NCBI RefSeq assembly: GCF_000685015.1
Contig: NZ_BAYA01000004.1
Location: forward strand, 1 to 64,000
Direction of reading: 5' to 3'
Length of the DNA stretch: 64,000 nucleotides
Source: Paraburkholderia bannensis NBRC 103871
Lineage (GTDB): Bacteria > Pseudomonadota > Gammaproteobacteria > Burkholderiales > Burkholderiaceae
Notes under the pieces: model-generated
Told to the model about the DNA's origin: nothing
The model's database searches: none
The model's input: the letters and a program-made list of their open reading frames with translations, nothing else
Translations under genes and position numbers: made by a program
Part shown: in pieces, positions 1 through 8,702 of the stretch
Position numbering within the stretch: the first letter of the stretch is position 1
How the letters are laid out: each line of letters opens with the position of its first letter

Positions 1-1311
1 GTACATCACTGCATCGGCCATCTGGCCTTGCAGGTTCGTGATCTGGCCGTTGATGGTCGTCACGTTGCCTTGCAGCGTCGTGACATTGCCCTGGAGGGTC
101 GACACGCTGCCTTGCAGGGTGGTGACATTGCCCTGGAGGGTCGTGACGTTGCCCTGGAGGGTCGTGACGTTGCCCTGGAGGGTCGTCACCTGGCCTTGAA
201 GGGTCGAGATGTTGGTCGCGTTGGTCGTGACCTGCGTATTGGTTGCAAACAGTTCGGAGCCGTTGATTGCATCCGTGCTCGTCGCCGTCACCTGGCCAGC
301 CGCCACGTTCGTGACCTGACGTTCTGCGCCCTTTGCTCCTACGCTCACTACCCCCGTCGGCGTGGTGCCCGCGTAGGTGTAGCTAACGCCGCCAATCGTG
401 CCGCCGGATGTCGCGTTGGCGCCTGCCGTCGTTGCACCATTGCCCAGCGCCACGGAATTCGCCGTGCCGGCGGTCGCGCCGTTGCCGATTGCAATCGCGT
501 TCGTGTTCGTAGCCTGTGCCACCGGGCCGATTGCGGTCGAGTTCGTACCGCTCGCCGTCGAGTCAGCGCCCGTTGAATTAGTGTGGAAGTACTTGATGCC
601 GCTGCTGTTGATCTGGCCAAGCGCAGCATCGACCTTGCCGAATGCCGTGCCGATGTCCGTCGCCGCGCCCGTGGTGCCGGCGATCGTGTTGGCATTGCTC
701 AATGCGTAGCTCGGCGCACTGACCGTACCCGTCGATGTCACGCTCGAACCGCCACCCAGCGCCGACGCCGTCGAATTGGCGAGGCCGTACAACTGGGAAC
801 CGTTGATGCCCTGCACGCTGGTCGAACTCACCGCACCGGCGGCAACACCGTTTAGCAGGACGTTGCTGCCGACCGCCGTCATCACGAACTTCGACGTGCC
901 GTCCGGCGACATGGTGATGGTGGCGAGATTCGCGTTCAGGTCGATCTGCGTGCCACCTGCGTACATCTGCGCCGCATTCTGCTTTCCTTGCTGGGTACCG
1001 TCGATCCACCCCGGCCCCCCGCAGCCGGATTGGATGTTAGCGACATTGTTGTCGATGTAGTTGGTACCGGTCGTGTTCGTGTAGCAAAAGCCCGCAGCCG
1101 ATGCGAGTCCCGGCATGGCCAGTCCACCCAACGCAAGGCCGAGCGGCAAGATAGCAAGCTTGACCGAATTCGCAAAGTTCTCTTGCGTCGGAGCGACAGC
1201 CGTCACACAGGCAGCATTCTGGGCGGAGCGCGTTTTCGATTTCGCCGTCTCCTGCACCGCAACCCACGTTCCAGTCGCGTCGTTCCAGACCGAACGATAA
1301 GCCTTATTCAT
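1..1311 (-). CDS. Trimeric autotransporter adhesin (YadA/Hia-like), N-terminal part, cut by the window edge
   Basis: Reading leftward from ATG at 1311 the frame stays open for 437 codons to base 1. The protein begins MNKAYRSVWNDATGTWVAV, a typical extended signal peptide region (ESPR) of type V secretion proteins, followed by a hydrophobic signal segment around residues 55-75 ending in ASA. Next comes a head region with YadA-type repeats (AIAIGNGAT, SVALGNGAT), a neck-like stretch (ERQVTNVAAG) and then nine coiled-coil heptads of the VTTLQGN type. The C-terminal membrane anchor lies outside the window. AAGGA six bases before the ATG is a good ribosome binding site. Known family role: surface adhesion or biofilm. 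The ligand cannot be told. Confidence 0.9.
   Translation of the reverse strand, partial: MNKAYRSVWNDATGTWVAVQETAKSKTRSAQNAACVTAVAPTQENFANSVKLAILPLGLALGGLAMPGLASAAGFCYTNTTGTNYIDNNVANIQSGCGGPGWIDGTQQGKQNAAQMYAGGTQIDLNANLATITMSPDGTSKFVMTAVGSNVLLNGVAAGAVSSTSVQGINGSQLYGLANSTASALGGGSSVTSTGTVSAPSYALSNANTIAGTTGAATDIGTAFGKVDAALGQINSSGIKYFHTNSTGADSTASGTNSTAIGPVAQATNTNAIAIGNGATAGTANSVALGNGATTAGANATSGGTIGGVSYTYAGTTPTGVVSVGAKGAERQVTNVAAGQVTATSTDAINGSELFATNTQVTTNATNISTLQGQVTTLQGNVTTLQGNVTTLQGNVTTLQGSVSTLQGNVTTLQGNVTTINGQITNLQGQMADAVMY
22..210 (-). repeat. Nine 21-bp units encoding coiled-coil heptads of the adhesin stalk
   Basis: Consecutive 21-base units encode ISTLQGQ, several VTTLQGN, VTTLQGS, VSTLQGN, VTTINGQ and ITNLQGQ. 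The units at 127-189 are near-identical in DNA, so unit number could change by slippage without breaking the frame. The antisense strand also stays open here, which is a side effect of the repeat. Confidence 0.85.
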
Positions 1312-1824
1312 TTGCAATCCTTAATTAACTGTTAAGATGTACAGAATTTCTCGGGTCTTTAAATCCCGTCTGAAACCACGTGAAAACCGGCTATATCCGG
1401 TTCGTTACCAAAAAGTTCCTGGCGGAGAGTCACACCGCGCGCTGTTTTCAGAGGCAGGGTGCGCAGGCGCCTGAATCTCTTGACCTAGTGTCTGCCTCGC
1501 GGACTTTCAAACCAATCGGATGAATTCGATTAACGCGATAAAGCGCCACCTGCTGCCCAGCGAGCGGGACTTACAGACACAACGGCCATACCCGGCGCAG
1601 CCTGCGAACACAGCGGCTGAAGGCGTGCATTGGGGAAATCCGGTTGGCATTTGCGAACATTCGGTCAGGTCGGCCAGGAATTGGCGTGCGTTGACATCAC
1701 CCGCTTTGCGGTACGAATGTTACGGAGGGGGAAAAGCAGGACGAATCAGAGAACTCTTATTTTCTCTGTCGAGTATGAGATATCGCCTTAGCGAACAAAG
1801 AAAATCTTAAGAAGATTTAGCGTT
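1312..1824. promoter_or_regulatory. Intergenic region upstream of the adhesin; no gene seen
   Basis: About 510 bases, visibly richer in A+T than the flanking genes. It holds AACCGG-6 nt-CCGGTT at 1385-1402 and TTAACTGTTAA near 1326, both upstream of the adhesin start and possible control sites. A 96-codon plus-strand frame at 1520-1810 lacks a ribosome binding site and any recognisable domain, so it is not called. AAATCTT-AAG-AAGATTT at 1802-1818 is another small inverted repeat. Confidence 0.4.
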
Positions 1825-1857
1825 TGGCCGACGTACCGCTCAAATTTGCGTCGGCCA
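1825..1857 (-). terminator. Hairpin downstream of pyrF
   Basis: Perfect 9-base arms TGGCCGACG (1825-1833) and CGTCGGCCA (1849-1857) with a 15-base loop, starting 14 bases past the pyrF stop. There is no clear T-tract after it, so it may be a weak terminator or an RNA-end stabiliser. Confidence 0.45.
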
Positions 1858-1870
1858 GGACGAAATCAAA

Positions 1871-2686
1871 TCAACGATAGGCGTTGATCTTGTCGCGCGT
1901 CTGTTCAGCAGCCATTGCAGCCGCCTGCGCGTAATCCTCGCCCTTGCTTGCGTAGATGATCGCGCGCGAGGAGTTGATGAGCATGCCGGTGCCGTTGGCC
2001 GTGCGGCCCGCTTTCACGGTGGCTTCGACGTCGCCGCCCTGCGCACCGATGCCGGGAATCAGCAAGGGCATATCGCCGACGATGCCGCGCACCGTCTCGA
2101 TTTCCTTCGGGAACGTCGCGCCCACCACGAGACCCAGTTCGCCGCTCGCGTTCCATTTGTTCGCGGCGAGATCGGCCACGACCTGATAGAGCGGCTTGCC
2201 GTCGACCGTCAGGAACTGCAGATCCGAGCCGCCGGGGTTCGAGGTGCGGCACAGCACGATCACGCCCTTGCCCTTGTGCTCAAGCCACGGCTCGACCGAA
2301 TCAAACCCCATATAGGGATTGACCGTGACCGCGTCGGCCTTGAAGCGTTCGAAGGCTTCGCGCGCGTACTGCTCCGCCGTGCTGCCGATGTCGCCGCGCT
2401 TGGCGTCGAGGATCACGGGCAGGCCCGGATGCTTTTCGTGGATATGGGCAATCAGCGCTTCAAGCTGGTCTTCGGCGCGATGCGCGGCGAAATAGGCGAT
2501 TTGCGGCTTGAACGAGGACGCATACGGCGCGGTAGCGTCGACGATGTCGCGGCAGAACTCGAAAATCGCGTCGCTGCGGCCGTTGAGCGCGGCCGGGAAT
2601 CTGGTCGGCTCGGGATCGAGGCCCACGCACAGCAGCGAGCCGGTACGCTGCCACGCAGCGCCGAGGGTCTGGGTAAAGGAAGTCAT
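1871..2686 (-). CDS. pyrF: Orotidine 5'-phosphate decarboxylase
   Basis: 271 residues, the usual size of the longer (type 2) OMP decarboxylases of Betaproteobacteria. It converts OMP to UMP, the last step of de novo pyrimidine synthesis, in the cytoplasm. The catalytic motif DAKRGD is at residues 94-99, and the phosphate-binding end of the barrel is visible in [11 protein letters not shown]. The ATG is preceded by a purine-rich stretch. It is transcribed away from a 138-base gap that separates it from the epimerase gene, and nothing links it functionally to the sugar cluster upstream. Confidence 0.97.
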   Translation of the reverse strand: MTSFTQTLGAAWQRTGSLLCVGLDPEPTRFPAALNGRSDAIFEFCRDIVDATAPYASSFKPQIAYFAAHRAEDQLEALIAHIHEKHPGLPVILDAKRGDIGSTAEQYAREAFERFKADAVTVNPYMGFDSVEPWLEHKGKGVIVLCRTSNPGGSDLQFLTVDGKPLYQVVADLAANKWNASGELGLVVGATFPKEIETVRGIVGDMPLLIPGIGAQGGDVEATVKAGRTANGTGMLINSSRAIIYASKGEDYAQAAAMAAEQTRDKINAYR

Positions 2687-2778
2687 GGAGAAAACTCGCG
2701 GTGAGCCGATAAGGGAAACGGCGCGTATTTTACCCGGCCCGGGAAGCGGCGTTTTCCGGCAGCACGGTCAGAGGGCGT

Positions 2779-2795
2779 CATTCATCGGATGAATG
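2779..2795 (-). terminator. Short hairpin after the epimerase gene
   Basis: CATTCAT-CGG-ATGAATG, 7-base perfect arms, about 30 bases downstream of the epimerase stop in a 138-base gap. No T-tract follows on the minus strand, so a terminator role is only possible. It could also be a site controlling pyrF. Confidence 0.3.
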
Positions 2796-2824
2796 GCGCC
2801 CAACCTTGCTGGATTGCGCGAGCT

Positions 2825-4048
2825 TTACGCCCGCGCCCGCGCGCCCTTGCCGCCTCGCGCACCCGCCTTGCCGCGCGCCCCGCCGCGATGCGGGCTGGCC
2901 GCCGCGCGCAGATCCATGCGCTCGACGCTGAAGGAAAAGCGCCGCACGAGCCGCTCGCCGTGCGCAAGCACGGTCATGCCGTTGGCGTCGCCGCCGCCGC
3001 GCAGGTTCACTGCGTTGATCGGATGATCGACGGGTTCGAAGCAGAAGAAGTCCGCACCGGGCGGCGTATAGAGCACGTAGTAATCGGTGTTCGCGCAGAT
3101 CGCGAGCGACATGCGGCGGCGCTCCCACACCACGGCGGCGCGTCCGCTCCAGCCGCTGAATGCATGGTTCACCATCTGCTCGGGCAACGGGTAAGCCACG
3201 CCGAACTGCCACGCGGGAGGCGCGGGCACGTGGCGCACCGGCAGCCAGTCCTGGCCCGAAAGCCAGAGGCCGCTTGCGGGCGCGGAAAGCTCGGTGCTCG
3301 CGTCGCGCGCGAGGAACGGATGGACGCCCAGGCCGAACGGCATCGCGTCGCGGCCCGTGTTCTCGACTTCGAGCGTCATCGTGAGCGTCGCGCCATCGAG
3401 CGCATAGGTGAGCGCCGCGCGGTACGCATACGGCTCGCCCGTGCTGCGGTCGAGCACGAGGCGCACGTTTTCGCGCTCGGCACGCTCGACGCTCCAGGGC
3501 GCGAGCCAGCCGTCGCCGTGGATCGGCAGCGGCTCGCCGGCGCGGTTGCGCGGCACTTCGATATCGCGCCCGCCGAAGTGGAAGCGTCCCGCGCCGATAC
3601 GGTTCGAGTACGGCAGCAACGGATAGCAGGCGAGCTGGTTAGGATCCATGCGCGCGCTCACCTGTTCGCAGCGGCGGAACACGGGTTCGAGCGCGCCTTC
3701 GCTGCGCCAGTCGAAGCGCGTGATGCCGCCGCCCAGTTGCGGCGCGACGTCGAGACGGAGGTATGCGTTGGCGAGCGTGACGCAGGCCACGTCGCTGACA
3801 CCGGCCGCGCCGATCGCGACCGCCGATGTGCTCGGCCCTGCAATGACGGGATGGGTGGCCGCTTCGAGCCGCGCGCGGCGTGCGGCCGCAGGCGTCCCCG
3901 CTGCGGGTGTTGCAGTCGTTGCAGCAGCAGCAGCAGCAGCGGCGGCAGCAACGGCCACATCGGCAGCCGTCGCCGCGCTGGCCGATGCCATGCCGGGAGA
4001 AGTACGGGTTCGCGCAGTTTGACGCAAAGCGGAATTCGCGACGCTCAT
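2825..4048 (-). CDS. Aldose 1-epimerase (mutarotase) family protein with poly-alanine N-terminal extension
   Basis: 407 residues from the ATG at 4048, chosen because GAGGAG lies six bases upstream. The frame stays open further but without a good site. The GalM-like fold begins near residue 110 (LGGGITRFDWRS) and continues through PIHGDGW, FGLGVHPFL and the C-terminal FCFEPVDHPINAVNL, as in mutarotases that interconvert alpha and beta anomers of aldoses. The first 100 residues are low complexity with an alanine run of about ten, and match no domain I recognise. Its position at the end of the galactose-type cluster suggests it supplies the anomer used by the sugar dehydrogenase. Exact substrate unknown. 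Confidence 0.85.
   Translation of the reverse strand: MSVANSALRQTARTRTSPGMASASAATAADVAVAAAAAAAAAATTATPAAGTPAAARRARLEAATHPVIAGPSTSAVAIGAAGVSDVACVTLANAYLRLDVAPQLGGGITRFDWRSEGALEPVFRRCEQVSARMDPNQLACYPLLPYSNRIGAGRFHFGGRDIEVPRNRAGEPLPIHGDGWLAPWSVERAERENVRLVLDRSTGEPYAYRAALTYALDGATLTMTLEVENTGRDAMPFGLGVHPFLARDASTELSAPASGLWLSGQDWLPVRHVPAPPAWQFGVAYPLPEQMVNHAFSGWSGRAAVVWERRRMSLAICANTDYYVLYTPPGADFFCFEPVDHPINAVNLRGGGDANGMTVLAHGERLVRRFSFSVERMDLRAAASPHRGGARGKAGARGGKGARARA
3921..3949 (-). repeat. GCA/GCG trinucleotide run coding for poly-alanine
   Basis: Six uninterrupted GCA units and then GCG/GCA variants encode an uninterrupted alanine tract in the N-terminal extension of the epimerase. Length could vary by slippage in steps of one residue. 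Confidence 0.7.
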
Positions 4049-4277
4049 GAGCGGCTCCTCGAGAGGCTTCAATGTTGCCGCCCAGGCAGGCGGCGCACGG
4101 GCGGCTTGCCACTCGCGCGGTGCGCTCGTTTCACGCACGTCCGACGCGATGTTGCAGCCGCTTCTTGTCTTCGCCCTTCTGTACCTACTGTGATGCGTAC
4201 TTGAGTCACTGAAAAAACCAGATGCACTGCTAATCGACTGTTGCCTGACTACAACGTTGATGGCCGGTTTGCGGATC

Positions 4278-4303
4278 GCGAGGCGCGAAATCAAGCGCCT
4301 CGC
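4278..4303 (-). terminator. Hairpin just after the lactonase stop codon
   Basis: GCGAGGCGC (4278-4286) and GCGCCTCGC (4295-4303) pair perfectly over nine bases with an 8-base loop, beginning nine bases beyond the lactonase stop. No T-run follows, so it may attenuate rather than fully end the long catabolic transcript before the epimerase gene. Confidence 0.45.
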
Positions 4304-4311
4304 CATGTCGC

Positions 4312-5229
4312 TTATTGCGGTGACGGCACGCCCTGAAACAGCGGTTCCGCGATGCCCGTACGTCCCGTCTGCGCCACGAACACCCCGCCAGCATGGGGTT
4401 CGCGCTCAAGCGCTTCATCGTCCAGACCTACGCGCGCGCTCGTCACATAAAGCGCTGTCAGATGCGCTCCGCCGAGCGTAACGCAGCTTGGCTGCGCCGT
4501 GGGAATCTTTACGCGCCCGGTTTCCCTGCCGTCCGGGCCGTAACGCACGACACACCCGCCTGCCCACTGGGCGTTCCAGAGGCCGCCTTCGCTGTCGACG
4601 GTCGAGCCGTCCGGCTCGCCTTCGTGATTCGGCACCTGCACGAACAGACGATCGTTTGCAATCGTTCCATCAGCGCCGTAATCACAGGCGCGGATCTCAC
4701 GCGTGAAGGAATCGGCGTAATACATGGTCGCGCCGTCCGGGCTGAAGGCGATGCTGTTGGAGATCGCGGCCACCGGCAGCGGCAGCTTCTCCAGCGTGAG
4801 ATCGTGATTCAGCCGATAAAAGCCGCCGATCTTCTCGAACGGCTTGAGCTCGTACTTGGTGCCGAACACAAAACGCCCCTGACGGTCGCAACGGCCATCG
4901 TTCAGGCGCGTGGGCAGATCCGGCTCGACATCGACGATGGGCGTGATCTCGCCGGTTTCCAGGTCGAAGAACGCGAGGCGCGACGCGAGGCCAATCAGCA
5001 GGCGGTTCGGGTCTTCGCAGAGCGCAAAGCACGCGAGGCGCTCCGGCATCGGCCAGGTGCGATGCGAGCCGTCCGCGCCGTCATAACGCGAAAGGCTCGC
5101 GCCTTCGATATCAGTCCAGTAGAGGCGCGCGCTGCGCGAGCACCATGTCGCGCCTTCGCCGAGCGCGTTCTTCGCGTGGATCAGCAGTTCCGCGACGTCA
5201 TCCTGGGGTGCGTCTTGCCCCGCGCTCAT
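4312..5229 (-). CDS. SMP-30/gluconolactonase family sugar lactonase
   Basis: 305 residues. Start taken at 5229, where ATG overlaps the TGA of the upstream dehydrogenase (ATGA), a usual sign of translational coupling. The six-bladed beta-propeller family is recognised from ALGEGATW (metal-binding Glu), LPTRLNDGRCD (Asn), IAFSPDGATMYYAD (Asp) and CVTLGG near the end. Known members hydrolyse galactono-, arabino- or gluconolactones in oxidative sugar pathways. Directly coupled to an SDR sugar dehydrogenase and downstream of an AraFGH-type importer, so galactonolactonase or arabinolactonase is the likely job. The choice between them is not visible. Confidence 0.9.
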   Translation of the reverse strand: MSAGQDAPQDDVAELLIHAKNALGEGATWCSRSARLYWTDIEGASLSRYDGADGSHRTWPMPERLACFALCEDPNRLLIGLASRLAFFDLETGEITPIVDVEPDLPTRLNDGRCDRQGRFVFGTKYELKPFEKIGGFYRLNHDLTLEKLPLPVAAISNSIAFSPDGATMYYADSFTREIRACDYGADGTIANDRLFVQVPNHEGEPDGSTVDSEGGLWNAQWAGGCVVRYGPDGRETGRVKIPTAQPSCVTLGGAHLTALYVTSARVGLDDEALEREPHAGGVFVAQTGRTGIAEPLFQGVPSPQ

Positions 5230-6026
5230 GCCCAGCCTCCGTCCACGATGACGTCCTGCGACGTGATCATGCGGCTGTCGTCGGCAGCGAGGAACAGCGC
5301 CATGCGCGCGAGGTCTTCGGGCAGCAGCTCCTCGTCGATGCACTGGCCGCGCCTGATGTTCTCGCGGCCTTCGTCGGTGAGCCACAGGCGGCGCTGCTTG
5401 TCGGTCAGCACCCAGCCCGGCACCAGCGAATTGACACGAATGCCGTACCGGCCAAGATCCTTCGCCAGCCCACGCGTGAGACCCTGCACGGCCGATTTGC
5501 TCATCACGTAGACCGGATACTCGCTGTTCTTCAGCATCCAGCTGATCGAGCCGAGGTTGATGATCGAACCGCGTTTCGCAGCCTTCATGTCCTCCGCCAC
5601 CGCCTGCGCCGCAAACAGCTGGTGACGCACGTTCACGGCAATACCCGCGTCGAAGGACTCGGGCGTGACGTCCGCAAGCGTGTGACGCTTGTCGTTCGCG
5701 GCGTTGTTCACGAGCACTTCGATCGGGCCGAGCGCGGCCTTCACGTCGGCGATGGCGGCACGCAGCGCGGCGATATCGGTGAGGTCGACGGCTGCGAACA
5801 GGGGCTTGTGACGCGAATCGCCGAGTTCGTCGGCAAGCGCTTCGCCCGCCGTCGCGTCGATGTCGAAGAACGCCACACGCGCGCCCTGCGCGGCGAAGTG
5901 CTCGACGAACGACGCGCCGATGCCGGTCGCGCCACCCGTGATGAGGACGACGCGATCGGTGAGGCTTGGATAGCGCGCGTAGCTTTCGTGCGCGTGATGT
6001 GCGCTGGCGTTGGCCGGAGACGACAT
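5226..6026 (-). CDS. Short-chain dehydrogenase, probable sugar 1-dehydrogenase
   Basis: 266 residues from ATG 6026, with AGGAAG upstream. Rossmann motif TGGATGIG near residue 30, NNAAND in the middle, the catalytic Ser in NLGSIS and YVMSK as the YxxxK pair, ending in the usual QDVIVDGGWA. The classical SDR length fits. It is coupled by ATGA overlap to the lactonase and follows the transporter genes, so it most likely oxidises the imported aldose (D-galactose or L-arabinose) at C1 to a lactone with NAD(P)+. A second SDR sits earlier in the same cluster, so which one is the sugar dehydrogenase is uncertain. Confidence 0.88.
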   Translation of the reverse strand: MSSPANASAHHAHESYARYPSLTDRVVLITGGATGIGASFVEHFAAQGARVAFFDIDATAGEALADELGDSRHKPLFAAVDLTDIAALRAAIADVKAALGPIEVLVNNAANDKRHTLADVTPESFDAGIAVNVRHQLFAAQAVAEDMKAAKRGSIINLGSISWMLKNSEYPVYVMSKSAVQGLTRGLAKDLGRYGIRVNSLVPGWVLTDKQRRLWLTDEGRENIRRGQCIDEELLPEDLARMALFLAADDSRMITSQDVIVDGGWA

Positions 6027-6049
6027 ATCGGGCTTCCTGGTGAAGTTAA

Positions 6050-7066
6050 TCAGTCGCGCGCGCCGCGGTTCTTCAACTGGTCGAGCAGCACCGCCGCCAG
6101 CAGGATCGCGCCGCGCACGAGGTACTGGTAGAACGCGTCGATGTTGAGCAGGTTCATGACGTTCTCGACCGTGCCCATGATCAGCACGCCGATCACCACG
6201 CCCGAGATCGTCGCGCGGCCGCCCAGCAGCGACACGCCGCCCAGCACGCACGCCGAAATCACGTTCAGCTCGAAGCCTTCGGCCGCATTCGGCTGGCCCG
6301 AGGTGATGCGCGCCGCGAGAATCACGCCCGCCAGCGCCGTCACCGCGCCCTGGATCAGGAAGATCCACACGCGCGTGCGCTCGACCTTGATACCCGCGAG
6401 ACGCGACGCTTCCGGATTGCCGCCGATGGCGAGCGTGTTGCGCCCGTACACCGTCTGGTTGAGCATCACGCCGAACGCGATGAAGCAGAACAGCGTCACC
6501 CAGATCGGCAGTTGCACGCCGAAGAACGCGACCGTACCCATCGCAATGAACGTGTCCGACGACACGCCCACGGCCTGGCCATGCGAAACGATGAAGCCGA
6601 GGCCGCGCACGATTTCCATCGTGGCGAGCGTGGTGATCAGCGCATTGATGCGCAGGTATGCAATCACCGCGCCGTTCACGAAGCCGATCGCCGCACCCGC
6701 CGCCACCGCCGCGACGATGGCGATGAACGTGTTGCCGGTCGCGTTGAGCACCATCGCGCAGAGCACGCCCGCGAACGCGACCGTCGAGCCGACGCTCAGG
6801 TCGAAGTCGCGCGAGGCGAGACAGAACATCATCGTGCAGGCCACCATGCCGATTTGCGAGACCGACAGCGCGAGGCCCAGCATGTTCTCGATCGAGAAGA
6901 AGTGATCGACGGTCAGCGACATCACGATGAACATGACCGCGAAAATCACGATCAGGCTGTATTCGGTGATTTGCTGCCACCACTTCTGCTTGTCGGTGGA
7001 ACTCGGAATCAGCGCGTCGGCGACGCTCTTGGCGGACTCGGCCGCCAGGTTTTCTCTTGCTTGCAT
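6050..7066 (-). CDS. araH: AraH-like sugar ABC transporter permease
   Basis: 338 residues from ATG 7066, chosen because GGAGGAG stands eight bases upstream. An alternative ATG at 7093 overlaps the araG stop. About ten hydrophobic segments, the branched sugar permease signature (GAVTALAGVILAARITSG) and the conserved ending typical of AraH/RbsC inner-membrane subunits. It forms the translocation channel with AraG and receives sugar from the periplasmic AraF. In Burkholderia-type clusters this importer family is linked with L-arabinose and/or D-galactose. Confidence 0.9.
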   Translation of the reverse strand: MQARENLAAESAKSVADALIPSSTDKQKWWQQITEYSLIVIFAVMFIVMSLTVDHFFSIENMLGLALSVSQIGMVACTMMFCLASRDFDLSVGSTVAFAGVLCAMVLNATGNTFIAIVAAVAAGAAIGFVNGAVIAYLRINALITTLATMEIVRGLGFIVSHGQAVGVSSDTFIAMGTVAFFGVQLPIWVTLFCFIAFGVMLNQTVYGRNTLAIGGNPEASRLAGIKVERTRVWIFLIQGAVTALAGVILAARITSGQPNAAEGFELNVISACVLGGVSLLGGRATISGVVIGVLIMGTVENVMNLLNIDAFYQYLVRGAILLAAVLLDQLKNRGARD

Positions 7067-7089
7067 TTCAGTCACTCCTCCCCGTCCAC

Positions 7090-8601
7090 TCATGCGGCCT
7101 TGGCCTGCGTGCGCTTGGGCAGCGCCAGGTCAAGCACCGTGTGTTCGCTCGCCGCGCTGCGCGGCAACTCGCCCGAAATCCGGCCTTCGCGCATCACGAC
7201 GATGCGATCCGACACGCCGAGCACTTCCGGCAACTCCGACGACACCATCACGATCGCGCAGCCGCGTTCGGCGAGCTGGTAGATCACGTTGTAGATTTCA
7301 TGCTTCGCGCCGACGTCGATGCCGCGCGTCGGCTCGTCCAGGATCACGACCTTCAGGTCGGGTTCGGCGAGCCAGCGCGACAGGATCGCCTTCTGCTGGT
7401 TGCCGCCCGAGAGAAAGCGGATTTTCTGGCGGCGGCTCGGCGTCTTGATCTTCAGCAGCTTGATGAAGCGATCCGCCGTTTCGGCTTCCTTCTTGCGGTC
7501 GAGGAACATGCCCGCACGCAGGAAATGCCGGCGGCAACTGATGTTGATGTTCTCCGAAACCGTTGCCATCGCAACGATGCCCTGCTCCTTGCGGTCTTCC
7601 GGGCACAGCACGATGCCGTGACGGATCGCATCGCTCGCACTCTTCACGCGAATCGTCTTGCCGTCGAGTTCGATCTCGCCCGCGCGACGCTTGTGCGTGC
7701 CGTAGATGAGTTGCATCAGCTCGCTGCGGCCCGCGCCAACCAGCCCGAAGAAGCCGACGATCTCGCCCGACTTCACCTCGAAGCTGGCCGCCTCGCTCAA
7801 CGGATGGCCTTCGACGCCACGCACCGCGAAGCGCACGTTGCCATGCTCGCGCGGCGTGTAGTTGTAGATGTCGCTGATCTCACGGCCCACCATTTCGTGC
7901 ACGAGCGTTTCGCGCTTCACCTCTTCGAGCTTCTCGTGCGAGGCGACCTTGCGGCCGTCGCGGAAGATCGTGCAGGCGTTGCACAGCTCGTAAATCTCGT
8001 CCATGCGGTGCGAGATGTAGATGAGCGCGCGGTTGTCCGCACGCAGTTCGCGCACGAGCTTGAACAGCACTTCGGTCTCGCGGTGCGAGAGCGAGCTGGT
8101 CGGCTCGTCGAGCGCGATGACGCGTGCATTGCGCAACAGCGCCTTGCAGATTTCCACCATCTGGCGCTGCGCGATCGAGAGCTTGCGCAGCTTCGCGGCA
8201 GGGTCGAGATCCACGCCCATCGCGCCCAGACGTTCGCGCACGAACTTGCGCGCCTCGCCGCGTTTCACCCAGCCGAGCGCATTGGGCAACGCGCCAAGCA
8301 GCAGGTTTTCCGCGACGGTGAGATCCGGTACGTATTGCAGTTCCTGGTGAATCACGGCGATGCCCGAGCCGATCGAAGCCGCTGCATCGGCGAACTTCAC
8401 CTCGTTGCCGTCCATCAGGATGCGGCCCGAGTCCGGCTGATATTCGCCGCCCAGGATTTTCAGCAGCGTGGACTTGCCCGCGCCGTTTTCGCCCATGAGG
8501 CCGTGCACTTCGCCTGCGTTCACGTCGAACGACACGCCGTCGAGCGCGCGCACGCCTGGGAACACCTTGCCGATATTGTCAAAACGCAGTGTCGCTGACA
8601 C
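7090..8601 (-). CDS. araG: AraG-like sugar ABC transporter ATP-binding protein
   Basis: 503 residues, matching the size of E. coli AraG. GTG start at 8601 with GAGGAAA upstream. Two fused nucleotide-binding domains: the N-terminal half has Walker [10 protein letters not shown] and a modified signature LSIAQRQ. The C-terminal half has a degenerate P-loop GAGRSE and a full LSGGNQQ, the asymmetric pattern of the RbsA/AraG/MglA family. It powers the AraH channel. It ends in a 4-base overlap with an in-frame upstream ATG of araH. Confidence 0.94.
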   Translation of the reverse strand: MSATLRFDNIGKVFPGVRALDGVSFDVNAGEVHGLMGENGAGKSTLLKILGGEYQPDSGRILMDGNEVKFADAAASIGSGIAVIHQELQYVPDLTVAENLLLGALPNALGWVKRGEARKFVRERLGAMGVDLDPAAKLRKLSIAQRQMVEICKALLRNARVIALDEPTSSLSHRETEVLFKLVRELRADNRALIYISHRMDEIYELCNACTIFRDGRKVASHEKLEEVKRETLVHEMVGREISDIYNYTPREHGNVRFAVRGVEGHPLSEAASFEVKSGEIVGFFGLVGAGRSELMQLIYGTHKRRAGEIELDGKTIRVKSASDAIRHGIVLCPEDRKEQGIVAMATVSENINISCRRHFLRAGMFLDRKKEAETADRFIKLLKIKTPSRRQKIRFLSGGNQQKAILSRWLAEPDLKVVILDEPTRGIDVGAKHEIYNVIYQLAERGCAIVMVSSELPEVLGVSDRIVVMREGRISGELPRSAASEHTVLDLALPKRTQAKAA

Positions 8602-8702
8602 TTCGGTTTCCTCTCATTCGATCGCCGCGGGCACGCTCGTCAAGACCATCGGTCTGGCGGGCGCCCCGCAGCGGGAAACACCTAACAACCTCTATCCAGC
8701 GC

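Noticed and set aside
22..210. CRISPR-like array at the left edge
   Set aside because: The 21-bp units have no spacers and are in frame as coiled-coil heptads.
28..576. Plus-strand frame with repeated ALEGRDV heptads
   Set aside because: It is the complement of the adhesin coiled-coil repeat, not an independent repeat protein.
1520..1810. 96-codon plus-strand frame in the intergenic region
   Set aside because: No ribosome binding site, no domain, and composition unlike neighbouring genes.
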